From: Thermocatellispora tengchongensis | GTDB lineage: Bacteria; Actinomycetota; Actinomycetes; Streptosporangiales; Streptosporangiaceae | Length of the DNA: 64,000 bases | Assembly (NCBI RefSeq): GCF_014202315.1 | Contig: NZ_JACHGN010000008.1 | Span: 41,245-105,244, forward strand | Direction: 5' to 3' | Shown: piece by piece, positions 34,855 to 42,907 of the stretch | Layout of the letters: each line of letters starts with the position of its first letter | Position numbering within the stretch: position 1 is the stretch's first letter | The notes under the pieces: generated by a model | The model's database searches: none | The model's input: only the letters and a program-made list of their open reading frames with translations | Told to the model about the DNA's origin: nothing | Position numbers and translations under genes: made by a program

Positions 34855-35535
34855 ATGCCGAACGATGCGGTCATGCGGCAGGGCGCGGTGACGCGGGATG
34901 GCGCGGTGACGGGGTCCGGTGCGGTGACGGGGCACGGCGCGGTGACGGGTGAAGGCGCGGTGATGGGTGAAGGCGCGGTGACCGGGTCCGGCGGGGTCAT
35001 TCGGCGGCTCGGCTCCGAGGTCGTGTACGCGAACGCGTGGATGAGCGTGCGCGAGGACGAGATCGAGCGCCCCGACGGGTCTCGCGGCATCTACGGTGTG
35101 GTGGACAAACCCGACTTCGCGCTGGTGATCCCGATGGAGGACGACGGCTTCCACCTGGTGCAGGAGTTCCGCTATCCGGTGGGGCGGCGCACGTGGAGCT
35201 TCCCGCAGGGGACGGTGGCGGACGTGACCGATCCGGTGGCCATGGCGCGCACCGAGTTGGCCGAGGAGACCGGGCTCGGCGCGGGGCGCATCGAGCCGCT
35301 CGGGCGGCTGGACAACGCGCACGGCACCCTCGCACAGCGCTTCCACGTCTTCCTGGCCACAGAGCTGGCCCCGGGCGAGCCCCGCCGCGAGCACACCGAG
35401 CAGGACATGGTGCAGCAGTGGGTGCCGCGCGCCGAATTCGAGCGGATGGTCCACGAGGGCGAGATCACCGACGGGTGCTCGCTGGCGGCCTACGCGCTGT
35501 TGCTGATGCGGGGGCAAGGCCGCGTTGCCGGGTGA
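34855..35535 (+). CDS. Nudix hydrolase (ADP-ribose pyrophosphatase-like) with a repetitive N terminus
   Basis: 226 aa as drawn. The catalytic part (about 50-226) has Y-A-N-A-W-M-S-V-R-E-D and a Nudix helix A-R-T-E-L-A-E-E-T-G-L; the first Glu of the canonical box is replaced by Thr and the R-E-x-x-E-E order is shifted to R-T-E-L-A-E-E, so activity needs testing. Residues 9-48 are six-residue repeats (G-A-V-T-G-x) encoded by an 18-bp tandem repeat, absent from relatives; the true start may be inside or after it, for example ATG 34963 or GTG 34978. The stop codon also lies in a tandem repeat (17 bp). Confidence 0.75.
   Translation: MPNDAVMRQGAVTRDGAVTGSGAVTGHGAVTGEGAVMGEGAVTGSGGVIRRLGSEVVYANAWMSVREDEIERPDGSRGIYGVVDKPDFALVIPMEDDGFHLVQEFRYPVGRRTWSFPQGTVADVTDPVAMARTELAEETGLGAGRIEPLGRLDNAHGTLAQRFHVFLATELAPGEPRREHTEQDMVQQWVPRAEFERMVHEGEITDGCSLAAYALLLMRGQGRVAG
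34882..34990. repeat. 18-bp tandem repeat in the 5' end of the Nudix gene
   Basis: GGCGCGGTGACGGG and variants recur every 18 bp, about six times. The period is a multiple of three, giving G-A-V-T-G-x repeats if translated. Confidence 0.85.
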
Positions 35536-35601
35536 ATCGCGTTGCCGGGTGAATCGCGTTGCCGGGTGAGCCGCGTGCCGGGTGAATCGCATCGCCGGGG
35601 G
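35521..35601. repeat. 17-bp tandem repeat spanning the Nudix stop codon
   Basis: CGCGTTGCCGGGTGAAT starts at 35521, 35538, 35555, with a 16-bp copy at 35572 and a degenerate copy after it. The first copy supplies the TGA stop of the Nudix gene. Confidence 0.9.
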
Positions 35602-35649
35602 TACGGATGGGGCGTCGAGGGCGACTAGGGATCGAGGAGTGCTGAGCTG

Positions 35650-37290
35650 ATGGTGCACGAGCGAGCCGGAACGCCCGCACGGGCGTCCGATCTGGTGGAC
35701 GTGGCCCGTCTTGTCACGGCGTACTACGCGCTGCATCCCGACCCCGAGCGGCCCGAGCAGCGGGTGGCGTTCGGCACGTCGGGGCACCGGGGCTCCTCCC
35801 TGGCCGCCGCGTTCAACGAGGACCACATCCTGGCCACCAGCCAGGCCATCTGCGAGTACCGCGCAATGAAGGGCGTGGACGGGCCGCTGTTCGTGGGCGC
35901 CGACCCGCACGCGCTGTCGGAGCCGGCCAGGGTGTCGGCGATCGAGGTGTTCGCCGCCAACGGCGTGCGGGTGCTGCTCGACTCCCGCGACGGCTACACC
36001 CCGACCCCGGCGGTCTCGCACGCGATCCTCACCCACAACCGCGAACGCGCCTCCGGGCTCGCCGACGGCGTGGTGATCACGCCCTCGCACAACCCGCCCG
36101 CCGACGGCGGGTTCAAGTACAACCCGCCCAGCGGCGGCCCGGCCGAGACAGACGCCACCTCCTGGATCCAGGACCGCGCCAACGCGCTGATCGCGGGCGG
36201 GCTGAAGGAGGTGCGCCGCATCCCGTACGAGCGCGCCGTCGCCGCCGACACCACCGGCCGCTACGACTTCCTCGGCGCGTACGTGGACGACCTGCCCTCG
36301 GTGCTCGACCTCGACGCGATCCGGGCGGCCGGCGTGCGCATCGGCGCCGACCCGCTCGGCGGCGCGAGCGTGGACTACTGGGGCGAGATCGCCGAGCGGC
36401 ACCGGCTCGACCTGACCGTGATCAACCCGGACGTCGATCCCACCTGGCGGTTCATGACCCTCGACTGGGACGGCAAGATCCGGATGGACTGCAGCTCCCC
36501 GTACGCGATGGCGTCGCTGATCGAGAACCGCACGGCGTACCAGGTCTCCACCGGCAACGACGCCGACTCCGACCGCCACGGCATCGTCACGCCCGACGGC
36601 GGGCTGATGAACCCCAACCACTTCCTCGCCGCCGCGATCTCCTATCTGTACGCCCACCGCCCCGGCTGGCCCGCCGCCGCGGCCGTGGGCAAGACCCTGG
36701 TCAGCAGCAGCATGATCGACCGCGTGGCCGCCGACCTGGGCCGCGAGCTGGTCGAGGTGCCGGTCGGGTTCAAGTGGTTCGTCGGCGGGCTGCTGGACGG
36801 CACGCTCGGTTTCGGCGGCGAGGAGAGCGCGGGCGCGTCGTTCCTGCGCCGTGACGGCTCGGTGTGGACCACCGACAAGGACGGCATCATCCTGGCGCTG
36901 CTCGCCGCGGAGATGACCGCCGTGCTCGGCGAGACGCCCAGCCAGACGTACGCGGGACTGGTCGCCCGCTTCGGCGACCCGGCGTACGCCCGGGTGGACG
37001 CCCCGGCCAGCCGCGAGCAGAAGGCGGCGCTGGCGAAGCTGTCGGCCGACGACGTGACCGCCGAGACCCTGGCCGGCGACCCGGTGACCGCGGTGCTGAC
37101 CACCGCGCCCGGCAACGGCGCCGCGCTGGGCGGCATCAAGGTGTGCACGGCAGAGGCGTGGTTCGCGGCCCGCCCGTCCGGGACCGAGGACGTGTACAAG
37201 ATCTACGCCGAGTCGTTCCGGGGCCCGGGCCACCTCGCCGAGGTGCAGGAGGCCGCCCGCGCCGTCGTGGACGCCGCCCTGTCGGGGTGA
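35650..37290 (+). CDS. pgm: Alpha-D-glucose phosphate-specific phosphoglucomutase
   Basis: 546 aa, the usual length of bacterial Pgm. Active-site Ser in V-I-T-P-S-H-N-P-P, metal loop [10 protein letters not shown], sugar-binding [12 protein letters not shown] and phosphate-binding R-P-S-G-T-E. It interconverts glucose 1-phosphate and glucose 6-phosphate for glycogen, trehalose and wall sugars. GAGGAG lies 10 bases before ATG 35650. Both flanking intergenic regions are repetitive, but the gene itself is normal. Confidence 0.96.
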   Translation: MVHERAGTPARASDLVDVARLVTAYYALHPDPERPEQRVAFGTSGHRGSSLAAAFNEDHILATSQAICEYRAMKGVDGPLFVGADPHALSEPARVSAIEVFAANGVRVLLDSRDGYTPTPAVSHAILTHNRERASGLADGVVITPSHNPPADGGFKYNPPSGGPAETDATSWIQDRANALIAGGLKEVRRIPYERAVAADTTGRYDFLGAYVDDLPSVLDLDAIRAAGVRIGADPLGGASVDYWGEIAERHRLDLTVINPDVDPTWRFMTLDWDGKIRMDCSSPYAMASLIENRTAYQVSTGNDADSDRHGIVTPDGGLMNPNHFLAAAISYLYAHRPGWPAAAAVGKTLVSSSMIDRVAADLGRELVEVPVGFKWFVGGLLDGTLGFGGEESAGASFLRRDGSVWTTDKDGIILALLAAEMTAVLGETPSQTYAGLVARFGDPAYARVDAPASREQKAALAKLSADDVTAETLAGDPVTAVLTTAPGNGAALGGIKVCTAEAWFAARPSGTEDVYKIYAESFRGPGHLAEVQEAARAVVDAALSG

Positions 37291-37292
37291 CC

Positions 37293-37492
37293 GGGCGCCG
37301 GGCGGGTTTCGCTCGGCTCTCAGTCGCCGGCGGGAGCGCCGGGCGGGTCTTACTCACCCATGGTGGCGGAGCGCCGTGCGGGTTTCGCGAGGCTCTCATT
37401 CGGCGGCGGGAGCGTTGGGCGCGTCTCACTCACCCACGGTGCCGGAGCGCCGGGCGCGTCTTGCTCGGCGCTCAGTCGGCGGCGGGGGCGGG
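37293..37492. repeat. Alternating 41/35-bp (76-bp) repeat after pgm
   Basis: Units starting GCCGGGCGGGTTTCGC (41 bp) and GCCGGGCGGGTCTTACTC (35 bp) alternate about five times, giving a 76-bp higher-order period. The last unit forms the 3' end of the leftward 81-aa gene. No gene or terminator is clear in the array. Confidence 0.8.
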
Positions 37493-37717
37493 GGTGCCGG
37501 AGCGCCGGGACTGGCCTCGGGCGTGGGGGCGGCGGAACGGGATGACCTCGACGAGCGTGGCGAGGTCCACGTGGCGGGCCAGCTCCTCCACGTCGCGGCA
37601 GTAGGCGACGAGGTACCTGCGCTCGCCGTACCAGCGGCACACGCGCAGCACCTCGCGGGCCCCGAGCACGATCGCCTCGACCTCGATCCCGCCGGCCCCG
37701 CGCCACGTGCTGCCCAT
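37472..37717 (-). CDS. Small conserved actinobacterial protein, function unknown
   Basis: 81 aa. The first 60 residues (E-V-E-A-I-V-L-G-A-R-E-V-L-R-V-C-R-W-Y-G-E-R-R-Y-L-V-A-Y-C) look like a small beta-rich fold and resemble short proteins seen in other actinobacteria; the tail (R-R-P-H-A-R-G-Q...) is low complexity and lies in repeat DNA. ATG 37717 follows TACGCT by six bases, so probably leaderless. Divergent from ppx (93 bp). No function can be given. Confidence 0.6.
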   Translation of the reverse strand: MGSTWRGAGGIEVEAIVLGAREVLRVCRWYGERRYLVAYCRDVEELARHVDLATLVEVIPFRRPHARGQSRRSGTPAPAAD

Positions 37718-37723
37718 GCCCTG

Positions 37724-37729
37724 AGCGTA
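37724..37729 (-). promoter_or_regulatory. -10 box TACGCT of the 81-aa gene
   Basis: Minus-strand TACGCT, six bases, ATG 37717. Confidence 0.4.
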
Positions 37730-37798
37730 ACCGCAGGTCAAAGGTGCTTGGGCGGCCCGTGGCAGACGCGGCGCGCATGAGCCGGGCAATGCGGGTAG

Positions 37799-37804
37799 TA
37801 GCGT
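37799..37804 (+). promoter_or_regulatory. -10 box TAGCGT of a leaderless ppx promoter
   Basis: TAGCGT, six bases, ATG 37811; no ribosome binding site. Confidence 0.45.
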
Positions 37805-37810
37805 CAGATC

Positions 37811-38734
37811 ATGCGACTCGGAGTACTTGATGTCGGTTCGAACACCGTGCGCCTTCTCGTGGTGGACGCGCACCGTGGCGCCCGGCCGCTGCCCGCCTTC
37901 TCGCACAGAGTGGAGCTCCGTCTGGCGGAGCATCTCGAAGACGGCGAGCGCCTGTCCCGGCAGGGCGCGGACCGGCTGATGGAGTTCGTGCAGGAGTCGC
38001 TCCAGCTCGCCGAGGACAAGGGCGTCGAGGAGGTGATGGCCTTCGCGACCTCGGCGGTGCGCGACGCCGCCAACGGCGAGGAGGTGCTGGACCAGATCAA
38101 GGAGACTACCGGGGTCGAGGTCCAGGTGCTCGCCGGCGAGGAGGAGGCGCGGCTCACCTTCCTCGCCGTACGCCGCTGGTTCGGCTGGTCGGCCGGGCGG
38201 CTGCTCGCCTTCGACATCGGCGGCGGCTCCCTGGAGATCGGCACCGGCATCGACGAGATGCCCGACTCCGCCGTGTCGCTCCCGCTGGGCGCCGGGCGGC
38301 TGACCCGCGACTGGTTCAGCGCCGACCCGCCGAGCCCGGAGGAGGTGCGGGCGCTGCGCCGGCACGTGCGCACCGAGATCGCCCGCACGGTCGGCGACGT
38401 GATCCGCTACGGCCAGCCCGACCGGGCGGTGGCCACGTCCAAGACCTTCAAGCAGCTCGCGCGGATCGCGGGGGCCGCGCCGTCCAGCGAGGGCCCGTAC
38501 GTCCCGCGTACGCTCACCCACGCCGCCGCCACCGAGCTGGCCGACCGGCTGGCCAAGTCCACCGCGGCCGAGCGGGCCGAACTGCCCGGAGTCTCCGAGG
38601 GGCGCGCGCCGCAGCTCGCCGCGGGCGCGATCGTGGCCGACGCGGTGATGGACATCTTCGAGGTGGACGAGCTGCACGTGTGCCCGTGGGCGCTGCGCGA
38701 GGGCGTGATACTGCGCCGGCTGGACAGCATGTAG
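37811..38734 (+). CDS. Ppx/GppA-family exopolyphosphatase
   Basis: 307 aa. ASKHA phosphatase motifs: [35 protein letters not shown] and [10 protein letters not shown] with the catalytic Glu region E-E-A. It removes phosphate from polyphosphate or pppGpp; the short actinobacterial forms, like mycobacterial Ppx1, prefer short-chain polyphosphate. Leaderless start at ATG 37811. Confidence 0.92.
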   Translation: MRLGVLDVGSNTVRLLVVDAHRGARPLPAFSHRVELRLAEHLEDGERLSRQGADRLMEFVQESLQLAEDKGVEEVMAFATSAVRDAANGEEVLDQIKETTGVEVQVLAGEEEARLTFLAVRRWFGWSAGRLLAFDIGGGSLEIGTGIDEMPDSAVSLPLGAGRLTRDWFSADPPSPEEVRALRRHVRTEIARTVGDVIRYGQPDRAVATSKTFKQLARIAGAAPSSEGPYVPRTLTHAAATELADRLAKSTAAERAELPGVSEGRAPQLAAGAIVADAVMDIFEVDELHVCPWALREGVILRRLDSM

Positions 38735-38841
38735 GCCGGGCGCGTGCGGAGCCGGGGGAGGGCCTGACGCCGACCCTGAGGGCGACCCTGAGTTGTCCCT
38801 GAGTTCCGGCTCCGGCCCGCCCGCCGCGGCCACCGGCTGCG

Positions 38842-38847
38842 TACCGT
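38842..38847 (+). promoter_or_regulatory. -10 box TACCGT of the 55-aa membrane protein gene
   Basis: TACCGT, six bases, ATG 38854. Confidence 0.45.
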
Positions 38848-38853
38848 GAGGCC

Positions 38854-39021
38854 ATGGGACGCATTCTTATGATCATCGCGGCCGTCGTGGTCGGCTTCTT
38901 CCTGCTGAGCTGGATCCTCGGCCTGCTCGGCACGCTGCTGAAGTGGGCCCTGATCATCGGGCTCGTCGTGCTCGTCGTCGGCGCGGTCACCCGTTTCACG
39001 CGCGGTCGCAGCCGCGCCTGA
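38854..39021 (+). CDS. 55-aa two-helix membrane protein
   Basis: Translation from ATG 38854 gives 55 aa: M-G-R-I-L-M-I-I-A-A-V-V-V-G-F-F then a second helix A-L-I-I-G-L-V-V-L-V-V-G-A-V and the basic tail T-R-F-T-R-G-R-S-R-A, stop TGA at 39019-39021. Two membrane segments with the positive tail are typical of real small membrane proteins. The start follows TACCGT by six bases, which supports expression as a leaderless mRNA. It is not recognised as a named family. It sits between ppx and the DUF72 gene on the same strand. Confidence 0.7.
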   Translation: MGRILMIIAAVVVGFFLLSWILGLLGTLLKWALIIGLVVLVVGAVTRFTRGRSRA

Positions 39022-39068
39022 CCCCTCCCGCGCGGTCTGCCCGCCCGTCTGACGGGTAGGGGGAGGCC

Positions 39069-39815
39069 GTGCGGGTGCATGTCGGGACCTCTGGCTGGCA
39101 GTACGCCCACTGGCGCGGCCGGCTGTATCCCGGCGGCCTGCCCCAGCGGCTCTGGCTGGAGCACTACACCGAGGTCTTCGGCACGGTCGAGAACAACAAC
39201 GCCTTCTACCGCCTGCCGTCGCGGGAGACCTTCGAGAGCTGGCGCGAGCGCACCCCGGCGGGGTTCGTCATGGCCGTCAAGGCCAGCAGGTACCTCACCC
39301 ACATCAAGCGCCTGAAGGACCCGGCCGAGCCGGTCGCCCGCCTCATGGACGCGGCGGGCGGGCTCGGCGACCGGCTGGGGCCGATCCTGCTGCAGTTGCC
39401 GCCCACCCTGCACGCCGACCCGGAGAAGCTGGACGCCTGCCTCGCCCGCTTCCCGCCCGGGGTCCGCGTCGCCGTCGAGCCGCGGCACCCGTCCTGGTGG
39501 GCGCAGGAGGTGCGCGAGGTGCTGACCGCCCGCGGGGCCGCGCTGTGCTGGGCCGACCGCGAGAGCCGCCCGCTCACCCCGCTGTGGCGTACCGCCGAGT
39601 GGGGCTACCTGCGCCTGCACGAGGGCCGGGCCCGGGCCTGGCCGGGTTACGGCGACACCGCGCTGCGGTCGTGGCTGCGCCGAATCCACGAGGGAGGCGG
39701 CTGGGAGGACGTCTACGTCTACTTCAACAACGACCAGAACGGCGCCGCCGTCCACGACGCGCTCCGGTTCAGCGAACTGTCCCGATCGTCACGCTTTCTG
39801 ACAACGCATCGGTGA
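39069..39815 (+). CDS. DUF72 family protein
   Basis: 248 aa, TIM-barrel-like DUF72 (YecE): V-G-T-S-G-W-Q-Y-A-H-W-R-G, the N-N-x-F-Y-R-L-P segment, F-x-M-A-V-K-A-S-R-Y-L-T-H, L-L-Q-L-P-P-T, V-E-P-R-H-P-S-W and the C-terminal Y-V-Y-F-N-N-D all match. The family is widespread and of unknown function, perhaps nucleic-acid repair. GTG 39069 follows GGGGGAGG (39058-39065). Confidence 0.92.
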   Translation: MRVHVGTSGWQYAHWRGRLYPGGLPQRLWLEHYTEVFGTVENNNAFYRLPSRETFESWRERTPAGFVMAVKASRYLTHIKRLKDPAEPVARLMDAAGGLGDRLGPILLQLPPTLHADPEKLDACLARFPPGVRVAVEPRHPSWWAQEVREVLTARGAALCWADRESRPLTPLWRTAEWGYLRLHEGRARAWPGYGDTALRSWLRRIHEGGGWEDVYVYFNNDQNGAAVHDALRFSELSRSSRFLTTHR

Positions 39816-39887
39816 TAAGTGTTGATTACGGTTGAGACCGGAAGAAGCGGGCAGGAGATCGCGAGGCAGGCGAGGGAAGGTCCGACA

Positions 39888-40619
39888 ATGTGGTTGGATT
39901 TGGTGCAGGTCGCGGCGACGCTCGTGGTGGTCGTCGCGCTGTCGAGCGTGGCGGTGCTGCTCATCGCGGTCCTGGTGCTGGCCGGCATGGCGGCGCTGGC
40001 GAGCCGCACCGGCCACCGGGAACGCCCCAGCGCCCCCGCCGAACGCGCGTACGCCCGCAGGCTCGCCCTGCGCGAGTTCGTCCTGCTCGTGCCGCTCCGC
40101 CGCCGGGTCCGCCGCGGTGTCCGCCGGATGATCCACGGCCCCGCCGCCGCCCGGCCCGCCTTCGCCGAGCCGATCTCGCCCGCCGTCACCCCGCGCTCCG
40201 CCGCCGATGCGCCCGCGGCCCGCAACGGCTCCGCCGCGACGGCCGCTGAGGGCACGGCCGCGCCCGTGGCCGCCTCCGCCGGGCGAGACGGGGCACGAGA
40301 CGGGGCAGAGGTGCGCGTCCCGGCGTCCGGTCCCGAGACGGCCCCCGAGATGAGCGCCTCGCGAGCAGACCGCCCCGGCGAGCGTGGCGGGCGTGGCGAG
40401 CCCGGTGGGGCCGAGGTCAGCGCCGCGCCACCTGGCGCGGGACAGGGATCGGATCGACAGGGCTCGGATCGTGAGCCGCGCGGGACTCAGGGCCATGATG
40501 GGGGTCATGAGGGGACGGAGCACCCAGGTCGCCGTCGTGCCCGAGGTGGTGGCCGGGGCGCGAGCGCAGCGCGCACGCCGGTGCGTCGTCGCAGAACCGC
40601 AAGGTCTTCGCGACGCTGA
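39888..40619 (+). CDS. Membrane protein with a long low-complexity tail, unknown
   Basis: 243 aa as the frame runs. One hydrophobic helix at about 5-35 (L-V-Q-V-A-A-T-L-V-V-V-V-A-L-S...L-I-A-V-L-V-L-A-G-M), a basic stretch with R-R-R-V-R-R-G-V-R-R-M, then Ala/Pro/Gly/Arg-rich sequence. GAGGGAAGG before ATG 39888. The last 203 bp are antisense to the tail of the RsbW-like gene; neither tail looks conserved, so one or both stop codons may have been lost. Function unknown. Confidence 0.5.
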   Translation: MWLDLVQVAATLVVVVALSSVAVLLIAVLVLAGMAALASRTGHRERPSAPAERAYARRLALREFVLLVPLRRRVRRGVRRMIHGPAAARPAFAEPISPAVTPRSAADAPAARNGSAATAAEGTAAPVAASAGRDGARDGAEVRVPASGPETAPEMSASRADRPGERGGRGEPGGAEVSAAPPGAGQGSDRQGSDREPRGTQGHDGGHEGTEHPGRRRARGGGRGASAARTPVRRRRTARSSRR

Positions 40620-40983
40620 CCTCGGCGCCGTGCTCGGCCGTCGTCACCCGTACGTCGTCGGCCAGTGCGCGCATGATGGCCAGGCCCCTGCCGTGCTCGG
40701 CGGTGCCCGGCGCGATGTCGATCTCCTCCGGATCGAAACCGCCGCCCTCGTCGATGATCCTGATCAGGCACTGCTCCTCGTCGACCGCGGCCCGCACCGT
40801 GTACTCGTGGCTGTGCACCGCATGGAGCACGACGTTGGAGCACGCCTCGGAGAGGATGATCCGGATGTCGTCGCGGATATGCGGGGCGACGCCCAGCGCG
40901 CCGAGGGCCGCGTCGAGGAGACGCCGGATGAAGGGGACGCTGGAGGCGTCCCTCGGCAGTCTTAGCGCGATCCTCGTCTGCAT
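40417..40983 (-). CDS. RsbW/SpoIIAB-type ATP-binding anti-sigma-like protein
   Basis: 188 aa. GHKL ATPase boxes: N box S-E-A-C-S-N-V-V-L-H-A, G1 D-E-G-G-G-F-D-P, G2 E-H-G-R-G-L-A-I-M. These single-domain kinases bind anti-anti-sigma partners or sigma factors; no partner is adjacent. ATG 40983 is preferred to an upstream TTG because GGGG lies seven bases away and family members begin near it. The tail beyond residue 130 (C-D-D-A-P-A-C...) is unlike relatives and overlaps the facing gene. It follows the 82-aa gene by 37 bp and is probably in one operon with it. Confidence 0.85.
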   Translation of the reverse strand: MQTRIALRLPRDASSVPFIRRLLDAALGALGVAPHIRDDIRIILSEACSNVVLHAVHSHEYTVRAAVDEEQCLIRIIDEGGGFDPEEIDIAPGTAEHGRGLAIMRALADDVRVTTAEHGAEVSVAKTLRFCDDAPACALRSRPGHHLGHDGDLGAPSPHDPHHGPESRAAHDPSPVDPIPVPRQVARR

Positions 40984-41020
40984 GTCGTTACCCCTGCCCA
41001 AAGCTAGGGGTACAAACCCC

Positions 41021-41269
41021 TCAAACCTCCGGAATCTGCCCTAGATGCCCGCGCTCTCCGGCCTCGTCGATCATCTGGTTCACGGTCTCGACCAACTCCT
41101 CCTGCTCGTAGTCGCCCTCGGGCAGCCGGTCGAAGAACTGCAGCAGGTCGGAGGGCAGCTCCGCGGCGACCATGCGCTCGTAGATCTCACCCCGGTTGAC
41201 CCGCTCCTGGCCCGTGTAGAGCCCGTCGATGAGGGCCTTGAGGCGGGTGATCTCGGTGTTCTCAGTCAT
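41021..41269 (-). CDS. Small acidic helical protein, unknown
   Basis: 82 aa, starts at ATG 41269 and is predicted to be mostly helical: I-T-R-L-K-A-L-I-D-G-L-Y-T-G-Q-E-R-V-N-R-G-E-I-Y, A-A-E-L-P-S-D-L-L-Q-F-F-D-R-L-P-E-G-D-Y, E-E-L-V-E-T-V-N-Q-M-I. It resembles small conserved actinobacterial proteins but I cannot name a family. Cotranscribed with the RsbW-like gene, so a partner role in a sigma-factor switch is possible. Confidence 0.6.
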   Translation of the reverse strand: MTENTEITRLKALIDGLYTGQERVNRGEIYERMVAAELPSDLLQFFDRLPEGDYEQEELVETVNQMIDEAGERGHLGQIPEV

Positions 41270-41313
41270 GTGTGCGTTGCTTCCCGCCGCGGGGCGGGGC
41301 AACCGTAGTAGAA

Positions 41314-41390
41314 CGTTTTAATGACAGGGCGGGCTTGGGTGTCCGAACAGCGGTACGGGACTGGCGTTTGTGCCATTGATTCGTTTTAAT
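41314..41390. promoter_or_regulatory. Two copies of CGTTTTAAT upstream of rhamnulokinase
   Basis: CGTTTTAAT at 41314-41322 and 41382-41390, 68 bp apart; the second lies in GATTCGTTTTAATC (GATT...AATC arms), seven bases before the rhamnulokinase ATG. The AT-rich, spaced pair resembles LacI/DeoR-type sugar operators. The regulator is unknown. Confidence 0.5.
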
Positions 41391-41396
41391 CTGGGC

Positions 41397-42818
41397 ATGA
41401 GCATCTACGCGGCCGTCGATCTCGGGGCCTCCAACGGACGGGTCATGACCGTGGAGCTGGCGGGCGACAAGCTGCGCCTCGACGAGGCGCACCGGTTCGC
41501 GAACCGGCCGGTTCGCGCCGGCGGCACCCTGCACTGGGACATCCTGGCCCTCTACCAGGGCGTTCTCGACGGCCTGCGCAAGGCCGGCCCGGACATCGTC
41601 TCGGCCGGGATCGACTCCTGGGCGGTGGACTACGGCCTGCTCGACGGCGCGGGCCGGCTCCTCGGCAACCCGGTGCACTACCGGGACGAGCGCACGGCGG
41701 GGATCATGGAGCGCACCATCGCCGAGCTGGGCGCCGCCACGCTCTACGAGACCAGCGGGATGCAGTTCCTGCCGTTCAACACGATCTACCAGCTTCTCGC
41801 CGAGGGCGACCGGCTCGACGCCGCCCACACGCTGCTGATGATCCCCGACCTGCTCACGTACTGGCTGACCGGCTCGATCGGGGCCGAGGCCACCAACGCC
41901 TCCACCACCGGCCTGTACGACGTGCGCGCCCGCGCCTGGGCCTGGGAGCTGATGGACCGCGTGGGCATCCCGCGCCGGATCTTCCCCGAGCTGCGCCCGC
42001 CGGGCAGCCCGGCCGGCACGCTCCGCGCCGACCTGGAGCTCGGCCCGATCCCGGTCACCTCGGTCGCCTCGCACGACACCGCCTCCGCCGTGGTCGCGGT
42101 CCCCGCGGCGAACGAGCGGTTCGCCTACATCTCCTCCGGCACCTGGTCGCTGGTCGGCGTGGAGCTGCCCGCGCCCGTGCTCACCGAGGCGGGCCGGCTG
42201 GCCAACTTCACCAACGAGGGCGGCGTGGACGGCACCACCCGCTACCTGCGCAACGTGATGGGGCTGTGGATACTCCAGGAGTGCCTGCGGGTGTGGGGCG
42301 GCCCCGACCTGGGCGAGCTGCTGGCCGCGGCCGAGCGGGCGCCGGCGTTCGGCGCGGTCATCGACCCCGACGACCCGTCCTTCCTGCCGCCCGGCGACAT
42401 GCCCGCCCGCATCGCCGCCTTCTGCGCCCGCACCGGCCAGCGCCCCCCGCAGAGCCGGGCCGAGGTCGTGCGCTGCGTGCTGGAGAGCCTGGCGCTGGCC
42501 TACCGGCGCGCGGTGCGCGACGCGGCGCGGCTGAGCGGGCACGAGGTGGAGGTCATCCACGTCGTGGGCGGCGGGGCGCGCAACGAGCTGCTGTGCCGGC
42601 TCACCGCGAGCGCCTGCGAGCTGCCGGTGCTGGCCGGGCCCGTCGAGGCGGCGGCCCTGGGCAACGCGCTGGTGCAGGCCCGCGCCCGGGGCGAGGTCGG
42701 CGGCCTGGCCGAGCTGCGCGAGCTGGTGCGCCGGGCCGAGCCCATCGCCGTGTACGAGCCGGAGCCCGCCTCCGGCCGCTGGGAGGAGGCCGAAGCGCGC
42801 GCCTGGCCCGCGTCCTGA
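41397..42818 (+). CDS. rhaB: Rhamnulokinase
   Basis: 473 aa FGGY kinase. Y-A-A-V-D-L-G-A-S-N-G-R-V-M and I-D-S-W-A-V-D-Y-G-L-L-D are the RhaB N-terminal motifs; Q-F-L-P-F-N-T-I-Y-Q-L, A-S-H-D-T-A-S-A-V-V-A-V-P, Y-I-S-S-G-T-W-S-L-V-G and G-G-G-A-R-N-E-L-L complete the family. It phosphorylates L-rhamnulose. rhaA and rhaD are not adjacent, so the pathway must be completed elsewhere. No clear ribosome binding site; the operator-like pair upstream suggests sugar control. Confidence 0.92.
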   Translation: MSIYAAVDLGASNGRVMTVELAGDKLRLDEAHRFANRPVRAGGTLHWDILALYQGVLDGLRKAGPDIVSAGIDSWAVDYGLLDGAGRLLGNPVHYRDERTAGIMERTIAELGAATLYETSGMQFLPFNTIYQLLAEGDRLDAAHTLLMIPDLLTYWLTGSIGAEATNASTTGLYDVRARAWAWELMDRVGIPRRIFPELRPPGSPAGTLRADLELGPIPVTSVASHDTASAVVAVPAANERFAYISSGTWSLVGVELPAPVLTEAGRLANFTNEGGVDGTTRYLRNVMGLWILQECLRVWGGPDLGELLAAAERAPAFGAVIDPDDPSFLPPGDMPARIAAFCARTGQRPPQSRAEVVRCVLESLALAYRRAVRDAARLSGHEVEVIHVVGGGARNELLCRLTASACELPVLAGPVEAAALGNALVQARARGEVGGLAELRELVRRAEPIAVYEPEPASGRWEEAEARAWPAS

Positions 42819-42907
42819 GATTCCGACGGTTGTCGGCGCGCGGGGGATGGTGTTGCATCCAACGGGAACGTGTTCTCACTCGATCGAACCGCCGGGAGAT
42901 GATCAGG

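Noticed and set aside
42819..42907. Cobalamin or SAM riboswitch before the MetE-like gene
   Set aside because: The 90-bp gap is too short for either element and shows no conserved box; only half palindromes are seen.
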